64,000 bases of DNA from Cryptomeria japonica (taxonomy: Eukaryota; Streptophyta; Pinopsida; Cupressales; Cupressaceae): assembly GCF_030272615.1 (NCBI RefSeq), contig NC_081409.1:913695840-913759839 (forward strand). Reading direction: 5' to 3'. The position numbers and the translations under genes are program-made. The notes under the pieces were generated by a model that did not search any database, had not been told where the DNA came from, and saw only the letters and a program-made list of their open reading frames with translations. Below, one piece after another: positions 12,380 through 23,772 of the stretch (the first letter of the stretch is position 1; each line of letters opens with the position of its first letter).

Positions 12380-13165
12380 CTATTTATTTGACCCTTTTTG
12401 TGCTTGATTGTAAATATTTAGGCTTGCATATATTCTACCCACTTCATGTGCTTGTGACTGAGCTTGTCTTGTGAGTTTAGGAAGCTTAAAGCTTGATTGT
12501 CTGTGTAGACTATAAATTCCTTGGGAAGGAGATAGTGTCTCCACTTCCTCAAAGCCTGCACTAATGCATATAACTCCTAGTCATATGAGGAGTATTTCTT
12601 CTTAGCATCACTTAGCTGCTCACTATGAAAATCTACTAGTCTTTCTTCCTGACTTAGGACAGCACCTACTGCAATGTTGCTTGCATCACATTCCACTGTG
12701 AAGAATTCCTCAAAGGTAGGCAACACCAAAACTGGTTGAGTGGCTATCCTTTCTTTCAAGGTTTCAAAACCTTTATTTGCTTGTTCATTCCATTGAAACT
12801 TTGCCTTCATTCCACCTTTGATAGTGTCCAACATTGGTGCACATATAGCACTGAATTGCCTAATGAATTTCCTGTAATATTGAACAAGACCATGGAAGCT
12901 TCTCACCTCTATTGCTGACTTGGCAGTAGACCAATTTACTATGGCTTCAACCTTGCTAGTATCCATCTTGAGATTTCCATATGACAACACAAACCCAAGG
13001 TAAACCATATCCTACTTCAAAAATTCACACTTCTCCAAGTTCATGGTTAGTTTCTCCTCATACAATCTTTCCAATACAATTTGCAAATGCTTAACATGAT
13101 CTGCCTTATTCTTACTTAAAATGAGAATATCATTTAAATATACCAGCACAAATTTACCTATGAAG
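12380..13165 (-). pseudogene. L0 reverse transcriptase end and RNase H, unit 2
   Basis: Best frame at 13008-12577: [15 protein letters not shown], then [16 protein letters not shown], then RNase H start ([29 protein letters not shown]). Two more residues are preserved here than in unit 1, where a 3-bp loss removes Ser. A stop follows YSSYD. RNase H continues leftward with a TDNQALSF motif near 12490. Confidence 0.82.
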
Positions 13166-13174
13166 TCATTCACG

Positions 13175-15254
13175 CCCTTTGTAAGCCACTAAATCTACCA
13201 CATTGAAAACCGGTGACAGTCCTATTTCACTTGGTAGGTCCACCTTATATGCATTTTCTCTCTCCATACTTGTCTAAGATGGCACATGGACCCAACCTTC
13301 TCATCTGCAACTTGTTAGGTATCCCTTTCTACAACCTTGCTTTGTTGAGGTGTATCATGACAAGCTCTCCTACTTGGAATTATAGGTTCTTTCTTCTCTC
13401 ATCAACCTTTTGTTTGATCTTAGTTGTGTTATCTTTCAATGCTTGCTTAACTAATTCATGTATCTCTTTTATAGACTAAGAAAAATCTTCAGCGTATCCA
13501 CTCCTTGTTGTTGCATTCCCTAAGTCTCTTAGTTCAATAATACCCCTTAGGTGAAGACCACATATCATCTCAAAAGGGCTCTTGTCTGTGGTTCTATTTA
13601 TGGTATTATTGTAAGCATATTCAATTTGTGCCAACACTTGATCCCATGTCTGACCATATTCCTTGGTAAGACACCTCAATAGGTTTCCTAAGCTCCTATT
13701 TACCACTTCAGTCTGTCCATCTGTTTGTGGATGGTATGCAGACCCAAAAGAAAGATTGGTGCCAAGCTTTTGCCAAAGTGTTTTCCAAAAATGATCATAA
13801 ACTCTGAGTCCCTATCTGAAACAATGCTCATGGGTAATCCATGTATCCTTATCACTTCCTTAAAGAACAATTTAGCAATATTACACGCATCATGAGTAGT
13901 CTTGCAAGCTACAAAGTGGGTTGTCTTACTAAACCTGTCCACTAGGACATAAATGCTATCAAATCCCTGCTTTGTCCTTGTTAAACCCACTACAAAGTCC
14001 ATACTAATGCACTCCCAAGGTATATTTGGTACGGGAAGAGGTTGGTATAAACCAGCATTTGAAGATGTGTCCTTGGCCTTTTGACAAACAATACAAGTTT
14101 CCAACATACTTCCTAACATCTTGATTCATCGTAGGCCAATAGTAATACCTTTGGACTAACTCTTGAGTTTTGTTGACTCCAAAATGACCACTAAGACTAC
14201 CATTATGCTTCTCTTGTATGAGTGTTTCTCTTAATGAACGTCTAGGCACACAAAGTTGCCCTCCCTTAAACAATAACCCATTTTGCAAGGTATAATCAGA
14301 AAACTCACTATGGAAATGGTTTTGATACTCTTTGTATACCTCAAAAGCATTGGAGAAATCTTCATCATCCGGGTATAGGTCTTTAAAACTGTCAATACCT
14401 ACACTTCTTAACTGAATTTCTTGGATTGTCAAGAGTCTCTGACTCAATGCATCAACAACCCTATTTAGTTGACCCTTTTTGTGCTTGATTGTAAATGTTT
14501 AGGATTGCATATATTCTACCCTCTTCATGTGCTTGTGACTGAGCTTGTCTTGTGAGTTTAGGAAGATTAAAGCTTGATTGTCTATGTAGACTATAAATTC
14601 CTTGGGAAGGAGATAGTGTCTCCACTTCCTCAAAGCCTGCACTAATGCATATAACTCCTAGTCATATGAGGAGTATTTCTTCTTAGCATCACTTAGCTTC
14701 TCACTATGAAAATCTACTAGTCTTTCTTCCTGACTTAGGACAGCACCTACTGCAATATTGCTTGCATCACATTCCACTGTGAAGAATTCCTCAAAGGTAG
14801 GCAACACCAAAACCGGTTGAGTGGCTATCCTTTCTTTCAAGGTTTCAAAACCTTTATTTGCTTGTTCATTCCATTGAAACTTTTCCTTCATTCCACCTTT
14901 GATAGTGTCCAACATTGGTGCACATATAGCACTGAATTGCCTAATGAATTTCCTGTAATATTGAGCAAGACCATGGAAGCTTCTCACCTATGTTGCTGAC
15001 TTGGCAGTAGACCAATTTACTATGGCTTCAACCTTGCTACTATCCATCTTGAGATTTCCATATGACAACACAATCCCAAGGTAAACCATATCCTATCTTC
15101 AAAAATTCACACCTGTCCAAGTTCATGGTTAGCTTCCCCTCATACAATCTTTGCAGTATAATTTGCAAATGCTTAGCATGATCTACCTTATTCTTACTGA
15201 AAATGAGAAAATCATCTAAATATACCAGCACAAATTTACCTATGAAGTCCTTCA
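13175..15254 (-). repeat. Tandem unit 3 of L0 pol segment
   Basis: Third copy, opening at 13175. Its right end is not a junction: after 15254 the sequence runs on into native reverse transcriptase ([13 protein letters not shown] at 15300-15230) up to the L1 insertion. It is about 17 bp longer than units 1 and 2 because it keeps the integrase segment they have lost. Confidence 0.9.
13476..14447 (-). pseudogene. L0 integrase, unit 3
   Basis: Longest zinc region of the three: 14447-14004 reads EKHNGSLSGHFGVNKTQELVQ, then the C..C pair, so the HHCC site is complete here only. The core at 14119-13700 has SMDFVVGL and SDRDSEF. A single-base change near 13795 shifts the frame before the HPQTDGQTE segment. 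The downstream part continues in another frame at 13706-13476 (VNRSLGNLLRCL). The region therefore holds all catalytic residues but in two frames. Confidence 0.85.
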
Positions 15255-15298
15255 ACACCTCATTCATGAGCCTCATGAAGGTGCTTGGGGCATTTGAT
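14465..15298 (-). pseudogene. L0 reverse transcriptase palm to RNase H, native unit 3 end
   Basis: Reading leftward from 15298: [15 protein letters not shown], then [11 protein letters not shown] with the catalytic YLDD (about 15215), then a frameshift near 15095. The connection domain and RNase H start follow at 14987-14658 ([25 protein letters not shown]). The upstream half of this reverse transcriptase lies 34 kb away at 49153-49622, separated by L1. Stops in RNase H follow YSSYD as in unit 2. Confidence 0.87.
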
Positions 15299-16096
15299 TG
15301 TTGGCAAATGCACACTCTAATGAGAAATTGTAGGTGATTGAAGGTATTGTCATTGATGGCAACCTTACAATCATGTGATACTGGTAGGAAAACTTAGGCA
15401 TCAGCACTTGCAGACTCTACACTGGCATACAGAACACCGGCACTGAAAAGATTGAATACCAGCATCTTGGCCAATAGCAATTTTGTATAAACATATTTTC
15501 TAATTAATTGTAAAATCTTTTGTAAGCTAACATGGCAAATTGTAATATAACTCATATATGTATGAGATCATTTTAGATCATTTAGGATATAATATAGAAG
15601 GCAATTGACGAAAGGAATATAGCAGACCTAATGTGTGAATTATTAGGTTAAGGGTTTATGTAATAACAAAGCTTAAAACGGTATTGAATTTGGCATAGCA
15701 GATGCTGATTTGAAGCAGTATAAGTCATTGGATTTGTATAATCCAATTTTGTAAGTCAGTGTGACTTCTTTTGTAACTGAGCAGTGAGCTCTAGGCACTT
15801 GGCCTTCTTGCATGTGCAAGCCCCTATTGTAAGTAGTAATATTCTCTTATTGGCTAGTAAGTGAATATTGTGGGTCACAAATCCCACTAAGGTTTTTCCC
15901 ACACCGTGTTTCCTCATTAAATATTGTGTTATGGTGTGCTTTTCATGTTGTGGTTCTTATTTGCTGCATTATTTCTAGTTTACTGGTACACTGTTTTAAT
16001 ATGTTTTTCATGTTATAAGTTGAGAAAATTATATAACCGGTCAGATACTAATTCACCCACCCCCCCCCCCCCTCAGTATCTTTGGGAATCCTAACA
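15299..16096 (+). repeat. 5' LTR of L1
   Basis: Starts TGTTGG and ends CCTAACA, a near-perfect inverted terminal pair. The right end carries a C-rich tract preceded by GATTCACC-like sequence (about 16051-16075), a layout shared with L2, Copia-A and Copia-B. It is 798 bp and matches the split 3' copy. Confidence 0.93.
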
Positions 16097-16097
16097 A

Positions 16098-16110
16098 TTG
16101 GTATCAAAGC
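16098..16110 (+). other. Primer-binding site of L1 (initiator tRNA-Met)
   Basis: TTGGTATCAAAGC follows the LTR end by one base and matches the usual plant site TTGGTATCAGAGC except for one G-to-A change. It would pair with the 3' end of initiator tRNA-Met to start minus-strand synthesis. Confidence 0.9.
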
Positions 16111-16167
16111 TTGGTCCTCTATTTTCAAAAGCCTAATAGCTTGAGGAAGATCTTGTCACCGGTAGAG

Positions 16168-16758
16168 ATGGAAAACTTGAGAAAGCAATTAGAAATAGCT
16201 CTTTCAGACTATGATGCAGAAAAGGTGAAGAATATCAAACTTGAGGATGATCTAAAAGGTGCACAGAATATTATTCAAGGACTTCAAGAAAATTTTACCA
16301 TAGAAAGAAATAAAAGAAGAGAACTTTGTGAGAAGATGCAGAATGAGGAAGATGAAAAGGAAACTCTTAATGATCTGGTGAACCAACTGAGACAAGATAA
16401 CTGTACAATGAAGAATGAGATGCAAGATATGACTATGAGATTTTGTAATGAAATTGAAGATATAAAGAAGAATGAAGATGACTTGACTAGAAGACTAAAT
16501 GATGTTGGAAATGAAAACACAAGACTCGGTCATGAAAATGATATGTTGAAGATAGATTTGATGCACACACAAAATGATAGAACTAAACTCATGAGACAAA
16601 AGGGAATCTTGGAAAATGAACTGACTGCTGCAAATCAACACAAAGAGAAATTCAAGAAAAGTTCAAAAGAACTTGTTGACATGTTGAAGAATCAGAAACC
16701 TAATGGTGATACAAATGGCCTTGGCTTTGAAATTGGTGAGAGCTCTGGTACTGCAAAC
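16168..16758 (+). CDS. L1 ORF1, N-terminal part: long coiled coil
   Basis: The ATG at 16168 (MENLRKQLEIALSDYDAEK) begins 197 codons without a stop, up to the exact insertion point of the small element. The sequence is a near-continuous coiled coil rich in Glu, Lys, Asn and Leu heptads (about residues 1-175), then a short Gly/Ser-rich linker. After the small element and its duplicated target, the same frame resumes at 19293 with zinc knuckles, so ORF1 is a single protein of about 370 residues. The Gag core of Copia elements (UBN2) is not visible. L2 ORF1 has the same plan with a related linker entry (KKS...ML..Q...PN.D). I infer an RNA-binding, self-assembling structural protein; function unproven. 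Confidence 0.8.
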
Positions 16759-17236
16759 TATGAGAATTTGCCAAGATCAAGAGGCAATGGAAAGCACAAA
16801 TAAGAGATAACAAAATAGATGATAGTAATAAATTGTATTCTATCAAGATGCAAAATATGATCAACTGGATCATTACAAGATGTTCAATGATTGCCCGTAT
16901 AAACAATGTAGATGAGCCTTCTTATATAGGCAAGGCTTATGGATATGTGAGCACACAAACATGACATGTGGCTCAATAAGAAACAAGGGTAGGTAGGAAC
17001 TAGGTGTGGGTAGGTAGGAGAAATAATATAATAGTCCACATGAGGTGGATCACCCACTAAATGTGGAGTGTAACAACAAGATCAACACCATAAAAGGTGA
17101 AAATTCTCCTACACACTATCCCAATGTGGCACAAACACCCAAGTGTCTCATACCCAAACTACTATGAAATGCATTTCCTAAGTAAACTTAAGTAAAGTGT
17201 AATAATATCCAAGATGAATAATTATTTACACCAACA
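16759..17236 (-). repeat. Left (3') LTR of the small element
   Basis: Matches 18808-19287 along its length with scattered transitions. It contains a repeated GGGTAGGTAGGA-type word and ends at ACACCAACA before the G/C-rich purine tract. Confidence 0.9.
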
Positions 17237-18807
17237 CCCCCCCGCCCTTAAGTGCAACTTAGGGGAATGCACTTAAGTCTACAATGCAACTAAGCAATGC
17301 AAGATGGGTCCCAGCTACTAGGCCATTTTAGGTACCCATGTACAATGCAAATGGATGCAAACCAATGAAATGAAATCTCTCACAAAGTGGGGAAAGAGAG
17401 AAAAACCCAATGGGAAAAAACCCTCCCCCAAAAGAGAGATGAAAACTAGATACAAAGAACTCTCATAGAAGTATGTGAAGGACAAAACCCCATGTGAGGA
17501 AAAAGTCCCCCCCCATATGAGAGAAGAAGAAGAAGAAGAAGAGAGACTAGGAAGCCCCCCCTCAATGTCAAATCTCCTGCAAGGATGGTCTAATGATGAT
17601 GACCAAAATACCTCCCCATAAGGAAGAAAGAGAGCCAATGTTACACCAATAATGTCAAAGTGTGACAAAAATAGGTATCAAGTCGATGATGATGAATCAC
17701 CCGCTGCAACAAAAAGAAGATTAGGCATGGAGACAACCTATTGTGAGCATCATCTAGATACTCAGAAATAGCAGAAATATTGGTACAATCCAAGTCTCAT
17801 GGGAGCCATGCACAAATGTGTACAATCTAAGTCTCACAAGATATTCCTAATCTAAGTGTACAAGAGGATTACATCAAATAGTCAACAATGACAAGATACA
17901 AAGAGGTGTGGCACTTTATGAAAGTGCAAGTAAAACATTGCTCAAGCAAGAGCATACATCATGACAAAATATTCAAATATAGAAACATGAAAATGATGCC
18001 ACCAGCAAAGAACCCCTGTAAAATACTACAAATGAAGATGCCTCCGAATGGAATTTCACCAAGAGATATAAATGAACAACTAACCCCCCATAAAAAGTTC
18101 ATGTTGGCACTTGCAAATAATGGCAAGGTGGACTTTTGATTTCAACTTTACAACTTCTCAAAATGAGATATAAAAGACTTCAACAAATATTGGTAGTGAT
18201 CTAAACTAAGATCCAAGCAAAATGCAAGTACCAAATATGCCAAAAATGGCCAAATACTGAAAGTACAATTTCTACTCAAAATCACTACAAACAGATGGCA
18301 GATTATGAAAGTAGATGAAAAAATATGCACTTTCAAAAAAACACACATGAAAAAGAGTCCATATGAGCACAAACGAAGCCTCCAAAGTTGTAAAAATTGG
18401 GATTTCATGATTTCCGAAAAACCTGTATCCAAAAATCCAAAAAATCCTGCACCATTGTACAGATCACAAAATTCTACCCCCCAAAAAAAAAACTTTCTCG
18501 AAAAAACAAGTCTGGATGAGTGAGATATTGCTATTTGAGAATTGTCTGCAAAATTATAATTTCTAAAAAATTTCCTTCGCGGCTTCAAAATTCAAATGCC
18601 TCTAGATTTGGCTTCCAAAGTCCGATTTGGATGAAACAAAAGGCAAAATTGACTTTCTTGGACCTCCTCAATCCAATGGTGACCTCATGTTTGACCCATC
18701 AAGCTTCAATAATAACCTGCAATAGAAATCTCCAAAATGCAAACCCCAAATAGCATCAAATTTCTCTCAATTGACAAACCAATGACACTCTAATGACTCT
18801 CATGCCA
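17237..18807. other. Internal region of the small element, no gene seen
   Basis: It carries a purine tract at its left end, a (GAA)n-like run at 17523-17546 and C-rich short runs. Open frames here are short, lack similarity to retroelement proteins and appear on both strands, so none is called. Confidence 0.7.
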
Positions 18808-19287
18808 TGTAAGAATTTGCCAAGATCAAGAGGCAATGGAAAGTACAAATAAGAGATAACAAAATAGATGATAGAAATAAACTGTAACATATCAAGATGC
18901 AAAATATGATCAACTGGATCATTACAAGATGTTCAATGATTGCTTGTACAAACAATGTAGATGAGCCTTCTTATATAGGAAAGGCTTATGGATATGTGAG
19001 CACACAAACATGACATGTGGTTCAATAAGAAACAAGGGTAGGTAGGAAATAGGTGTGGGTAGGTAGGATAAATAATATAATAGTCCACATGAGGTGGATC
19101 ACCCACTAAATGTGGAGTGTAACAACAAGATCAACACCAAAAAAGGTGGAAATTTTCCTACACACACTATCCCAATGTGGCACAAACACTTAAGTGTCTC
19201 ATACCCAAACTACTATGAAATGCATTTTCTAAATAAACTTAAGTTAAGTGTAATAATATCCAAGATGAATAATTATTTACACGAACA
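18808..19287 (-). repeat. Right (5') LTR of the small element
   Basis: Begins TGTAAGAATTTG at 18808 and ends ACGAACA at 19287, directly before the CAAAC duplication. It is the partner of 16759-17236. Confidence 0.9.
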
Positions 19288-19292
19288 CAAAC

Positions 19293-19814
19293 AATCATGA
19301 TCATAGTAAACCAGTAAGACAACCTAATGCTTACAAATTCAATGGGAAATGCTTTAACTGTAACAAGAATGGTCATAGAGAAAATCAGTGTAGATCTAAA
19401 AATTATCAAGATGCTAATACACCCACTGGTCAATATTCTAAATGCAACAAATTTGGTCATAATTCAAAAAATTGGAGAATGAATGTAAGATGTTATGTTT
19501 GCAGAAGATTTGGACACCTATCTAATCAATGCAAAACACATACCAGCATAGGATATGGGAAAGCTATTCAGAAAAACAATGTGACTTGTTATGCTTGTAA
19601 CAAAATTGGACATATTGTAAAATTTTGTAGAAGTAAGGCATCACCAGCAAATAATAAAGGTCCTAGTTTGAAGGGTAAAGAAAAGGTTGAAGAGGTAAAG
19701 CAAGAATTCTCAAAACAATGGATCAGAAAGTCAAATCAAAATGTTGATGGGAATACTCCTCCACCGGTAGAACAAAGTAACACTCCATCTGCAGGAGACT
19801 CCTCATCTAACTGA
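19293..19814 (+). CDS. L1 ORF1, C-terminal part: CCHC zinc-knuckle array
   Basis: The frame is continuous with 16168-16758 once the small element is discounted. There are four knuckles in order: CFNCNKNGHRENQC (about 19351), a degenerate one missing its first and last Cys (KCNKFGHNSKNW, about 19434), CYVCRRFGHLSNQC (about 19494), and CYACNKIGHIVKFC (about 19590). A basic then Ser/Pro-rich tail ends at TGA 19812-19814. CCHC knuckles bind single-stranded RNA or DNA; Gag proteins usually carry one or two, so four in a row is unusual. The Cys-to-Trp and Cys-to-Ser/Lys changes in knuckle two are probably decay. Confidence 0.85.
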   Translation, partial: NHDHSKPVRQPNAYKFNGKCFNCNKNGHRENQCRSKNYQDANTPTGQYSKCNKFGHNSKNWRMNVRCYVCRRFGHLSNQCKTHTSIGYGKAIQKNNVTCYACNKIGHIVKFCRSKASPANNKGPSLKGKEKVEEVKQEFSKQWIRKSNQNVDGNTPPPVEQSNTPSAGDSSSN

Positions 19815-20119
19815 AGGAAAATCCTTTGGGAGTTTAGCAACAAATTAAAAAACATGATATTATACCCTCGGTTGATGGTAAGAAGTCGAATTACTTCTAT
19901 ACCGGTAGATGAGTTAAGTTGTGACTTAAACTGGAAAGCATTAAATGTGGTAGTTGGAGAAAATAACATTATGAAGCAATTATTTTGGCTCCTTTTTCAT
20001 TCACCGAGCATTCAAATCTTCGAGAGCGCAAAAATTCCCGAGCGAAGGCATTCTTAGCGAAGAAGAGAAGCAGTTCATCCAAGAATTCATCCTTAAGGTA
20101 GATTGAGGTATTTATAACT
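19815..20119 (+). other. Inter-ORF region of L1
   Basis: No gene. It contains TTTTTCATTCACCGAG (19993-20008) followed by a GAGCGCAAA-type stretch, which resembles the L2 inter-ORF block at 26992-27030 in position and sequence. It ends just before the ORF2 start. Confidence 0.6.
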
Positions 20120-23100
20120 ATGGCTTCTTCATCCACTCCTAAATTTATTGCAAACCCTACTGTGATTGAGGTTATTAAGTGCCCTAGACCCATATTAAAA
20201 CTGGTTCCCAAAATTGCAAAGAAAAATGATAGCATAGGTGCATTCTCTCAAATTCCTAAGGGAGTAGTATATGTTGAAGACCCTATGATATACATACATT
20301 GTCATATAGAGTAATTATATGATGATAAGATCAAAAACATGTATAGGACTATGATTTGTGATGTAGATGGTAATGTCAAGCCGAAACACAAGATAATAGA
20401 AACCCTAGGCTTTGTGGATACTCTTAGCATTCTTGATTTTCCTGAAGATGTAATAAGAATAGTTCTAAGTAGAGTCCATGGTGAATTATTTTGGTTGGAT
20501 TCCATCCATAAGATCACCAAAGAAGAAGTAAAAGTAGTAACAAGGTTACCTTCCACCGGTAGCAGGCCTAACAGAAAAAAGAAGGTCCCAAATGACATAG
20601 TGATGAAACTAACTGGTGCAACTTTTGACAAAAGATCTCTAAGGGTAAATGATGTAAAGGACATCAATGTCAGATTTATCAGTATGATCTTATGTTACAA
20701 AGCCACACATGCAAATAGGTTGAACTTAGTTTCTAGCCTATGTATCAAAAGTGCATATGACATGGTAAATGTAATGCTAGAATAGATGTGTGTGAATGGA
20801 TCAAAGATGAATTGATAGACAATCTAAAGAAGATTAAAGGAGATAAGAAAGGAATCTTTAGATTTGGAAATTTGCTTGTTTGCCTAATGTTGTACATTAC
20901 TAAGCAAGTACCCGATATTGGTAGAAAATATTTTGGCTTTGATATACCGGTAGGAAAGAAACTATTTGATTTATTAAACAATATGGCAAAAGACAAAGAG
21001 AAAAACACAAATGAGCATTTTCAAGCATTGAAGGCTCGAATGAAAAAAAGAGTAAGACTATCACAGGCAATGGTAGATAAATATTAGAAGGAAATATGTT
21101 TTTTAATCAAGAAAGATGAAATTTGGATGGAGGTAGTTGTCCCTAGAACTATCTGGGTAACTGAAATGGGCTATGAAACAAATGATAATATCATAGAAAC
21201 TTATGCAAAAGCCCTCCTTGAAGCACCAAAGGAACCCACTGAGAAAGTCTTTGGAAATGCAGAAACAATTAAAAGTGGAATTCAGTCGAGAAAAAGGGTT
21301 AAGAAGGTTGAAGAAATACTAAGGAAAGGAACCCGAAAGGCAAAGGCAATTTAGGAAGACGTTTTGAAACAAACTGGTATAAAAGAAACTGATATGGATG
21401 GACTTCAACCGGAAGCTCATCTTTCACTGGTTGGAACTTCCTCTGAGAGTGATATGCCAGCGGTATTCAAAAGGGTAGAAAAGAAAAGAAAACCCTCACT
21501 GGTACCCTCACCCACTCCAAGAAAAACAAGACAAAAGCAACATGCAGTGAGGCCTCCAGTGAAGAAGTTAACTGCTAAGAAGAAGAAGAAGGTAAAACAA
21601 GATATTGCTCCACTGGATAAACTCTCAAGTGAAATAATAGAATATGGAAAGTTAAAAAACATTAGAAAATTGTACAACACACTATCTAATGATGTCAAAG
21701 AAAGCATAGAGAATAGTGTAATTTTACACTTGGACATTTACAATAAATTCTTGATGGAAATTGTTGATGAAATACAAAATGATTTGTATAGAAGATTAGA
21801 AGCCAGAAGAGTAGCCATTGTTGAGCTGGATAAGAAAATTAAAAATTGAAAAATTACTTGCAGTGCATCCAGTTAACTCACCTGATGAAATAGACAAATT
21901 AATCAGTGAGGCTAACCGGACAGTGTTTTCAACCACTCACCGGTATGTAGCACTGATGGCAGGTAGAGTGAATGAAGTCTCTGAGGAAACAACAGATGCA
22001 TCGGACATATTCTTTGTAGAAAATGAGAAACAAAAAGAGTTACTAAGACCCAAGACTATCAGAGTATACCAAAAGGATAGGGATAAGGGAAAAGGTAAGG
22101 TAGGTGGACCTCCAAGCCTTAAAATAACTAATAATGTTCTCCCACCTCCTTCAGATACTCCATCGATAGAAGTTACAGACAGTCAACCGGCCACTAAGAG
22201 TATGGAGACTCCACTAGAGGATACTAATCCTGAGTCCAAAATTTTGTACACTATAAATATAGACACACAGGAAGTAAATGTTGTGGTTGATAGAGAAACC
22301 ATTGAGGATAAGAAGGAAGAAGTGACTACTGAGTCACTGGCTACAGATGTTGAGGTTGAGGTTAATAATACTGTAAAAATAAGCACGGAAAAATCTACTC
22401 TAACAAAGCAACCGACAGAGGACACCAAAGGTAAAACATTAGAAGAACCGGTAGATAAAACTGAAAAACAATCAGGAGAACCGGAGATAGACAGTGTAGA
22501 GGTACAAACTAAGAAATCAGAAGTGCATACAAAGATGAAGAAACCAGAACAAAAACATGTTGAGACACAAGTTCAGACAGAAACAGTGCCATTGGCTAAA
22601 AGTGAAAAGCCTAAACCTTTGCTAGTATAAATACAAACACAGACTGACCTACCAGAGGTCAAATCAAACAAGGTGATTACAACAACCGGTAGCATGGATA
22701 TTATGAAAACAATTGGCCATACATCTAGTACTTCAATGTCCGAGTTCCAGCCTAGAAATGTAACAGAGGTCTTATTGGATTCAATAAAGAAGATCACAGA
22801 GTGCAATGCACAAGCCTATAAGGCTATAGATGATACAATCCCTATTCTCAAATTGGTAGCACCTAAATGCATAGTGGATAATACAGATTCTTTAGGTCAA
22901 TTAGACACATTGTCTAAGTTCATCACCGACAACATTTTGACAGTTGATCAAATAAATGAGTTAAGGAGAGAATGATTAAGGAAAAAGATAAATTCTTTGA
23001 GGAAATTTTGAAGAAGAACAAGGAGAAAATGGACACCTTATTACCGAAACTTGGAAAAACAATTTTGGATTTTAAGAAAATTTACAGGGATACTTGCAAA

Positions 23101-23550
23101 ACAGACATCTTGACATAGGATATAGATTCAGAGATTAGCAAAACTCAAGCTGAAATAGACAATATTGCTGACAATCTGATAGGTACATCTGAATCATTTT
23201 TGGAGATAGAAAAGAAAATTGTAGATCTAGAAGAGAAAATTGAGAAGTTAGAGAAGGACAAAGAGAAAGTTAAGCATAAGGCAAAGAGCTTAAAATGTAA
23301 ACTTGGTCCAAAACTAGACTACCTCATTTCTTTGAGAAAAGAAATTTATGAGGCTCTAGTTCCCGGACTTAAAACATCGGAAGAGAAAATGCACATACTC
23401 ACTGGTACAGTTTAGAGAACACAAGAGGGATTACAGGAAAGCAAAAGATTTAGCAACAGCTTAAATCTGGTTTTGCAAGATATATTCCAGATTGTAACCC
23501 ATCGGTTACAAAAATCTAGGCAGGAACCACACTCCACTGACAATGAATGA
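20120..23550 (+). pseudogene. L1 ORF2, unrecognised protein with conserved N-terminal domain
   Basis: The start ATG at 20120 (MASSSTPKF) is in a favourable GGC context. The protein, about 1,130 residues, is broken by stops (20312, 21085, 21352, 22628, 22973, 23119, 23413) and frame changes near 20778, 21840 and 22970. N-terminal domain (20120-21190): a VED..(9)..CHIE stretch, FWLDSIHKITKEEVKVVTRLP, a LTG..FD.RSL block, and a hydrophobic FGNLLVCLMLYIT segment; all have counterparts in L2. Then come basic KKLTAKKKKK, an acidic Glu/Thr/Pro-rich middle (21900-22700), and a C-terminal coiled coil (22980-23400). I cannot name the domain; the shape W..(5-8)..ITKE.I..VTG.P loosely recalls plant transposon or mobile-domain proteins. 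Position after a Gag-like ORF and before the purine tract suggests an env-like slot (inference). Confidence 0.72.
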
Positions 23551-23772
23551 CAACCTTTGCCATTGATGTCAAAGGGGGAGTAGTGTGATGAGAAAAATGA
23601 TCAAAACATGACATCATCAGCTCAGAGGGAGCACACATTTTTTAGCACACATTTTTTAGCATACATTTTTTGCAACATAGTTTTTGGTAAGACAATTTTG
23701 GCAAACCATTGTTGGATATATTCTTTTTGGATTTTTCTCATGAGTGTTGCCATCAATGCCAAAGGGGGAGAT
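23551..23772 (+). other. 3' untranslated region of L1 with two purine tracts
   Basis: Purine tracts occur at 23571-23580 and 23763-23772, the second abutting the 3' LTR. Both sit in a similar context (ATGTCAAAGGGGGAG and ATGCCAAAGGGGGAG). Several TTTTAGCA-type repeats (about 23640-23660) lie between them. Confidence 0.75.

Larger units (their letters stand above)
11112..13174 (-). repeat. Tandem unit 2 of L0 pol segment
   Basis: Second copy of the 2.06-kb segment, with the same junction words at both ends as unit 1 (CCCTTTGTAAGCC at 11112). It shares with unit 1 the short deletion in the integrase zinc region, which unit 3 lacks. Confidence 0.92.
16754..19292 (-). mobile_element. Small coding-less LTR element inside L1 ORF1
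   Basis: The LTRs are 16759-17236 (478 bp) and 18808-19287 (480 bp), flanked by a perfect 5-bp target duplication CAAAC (16754-16758 and 19288-19292). On the minus strand the LTR opens TGTTGG, and a purine tract with seven Gs (17237-17252) abuts the 3' LTR on the left. A TGG-initial primer-like site (TGGCATGAGAG) abuts the 5' LTR on the right. The first TG of the left copy reads TA, a G-to-A change. The internal 1.57 kb holds no protein similarity I can see, so this is a LARD/TRIM-like non-autonomous element. Whole length is about 2.53 kb. Confidence 0.9.

Noticed and set aside
9089-13479. Repeated plus-strand ORF (MIVLFHLVGPPYMHF...) at 9089, 11150 and 13213
   Set aside because: It is the antisense shadow of the L0 integrase tail in the tandem units, and it recurs only because the unit is repeated.
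17318-18753. Short ORFs in the small element (17318-17668 minus, 18148-18588 minus, 18305-18523 plus)
   Set aside because: They overlap on opposite strands, lack similarity to retroelement proteins and have low-complexity composition.
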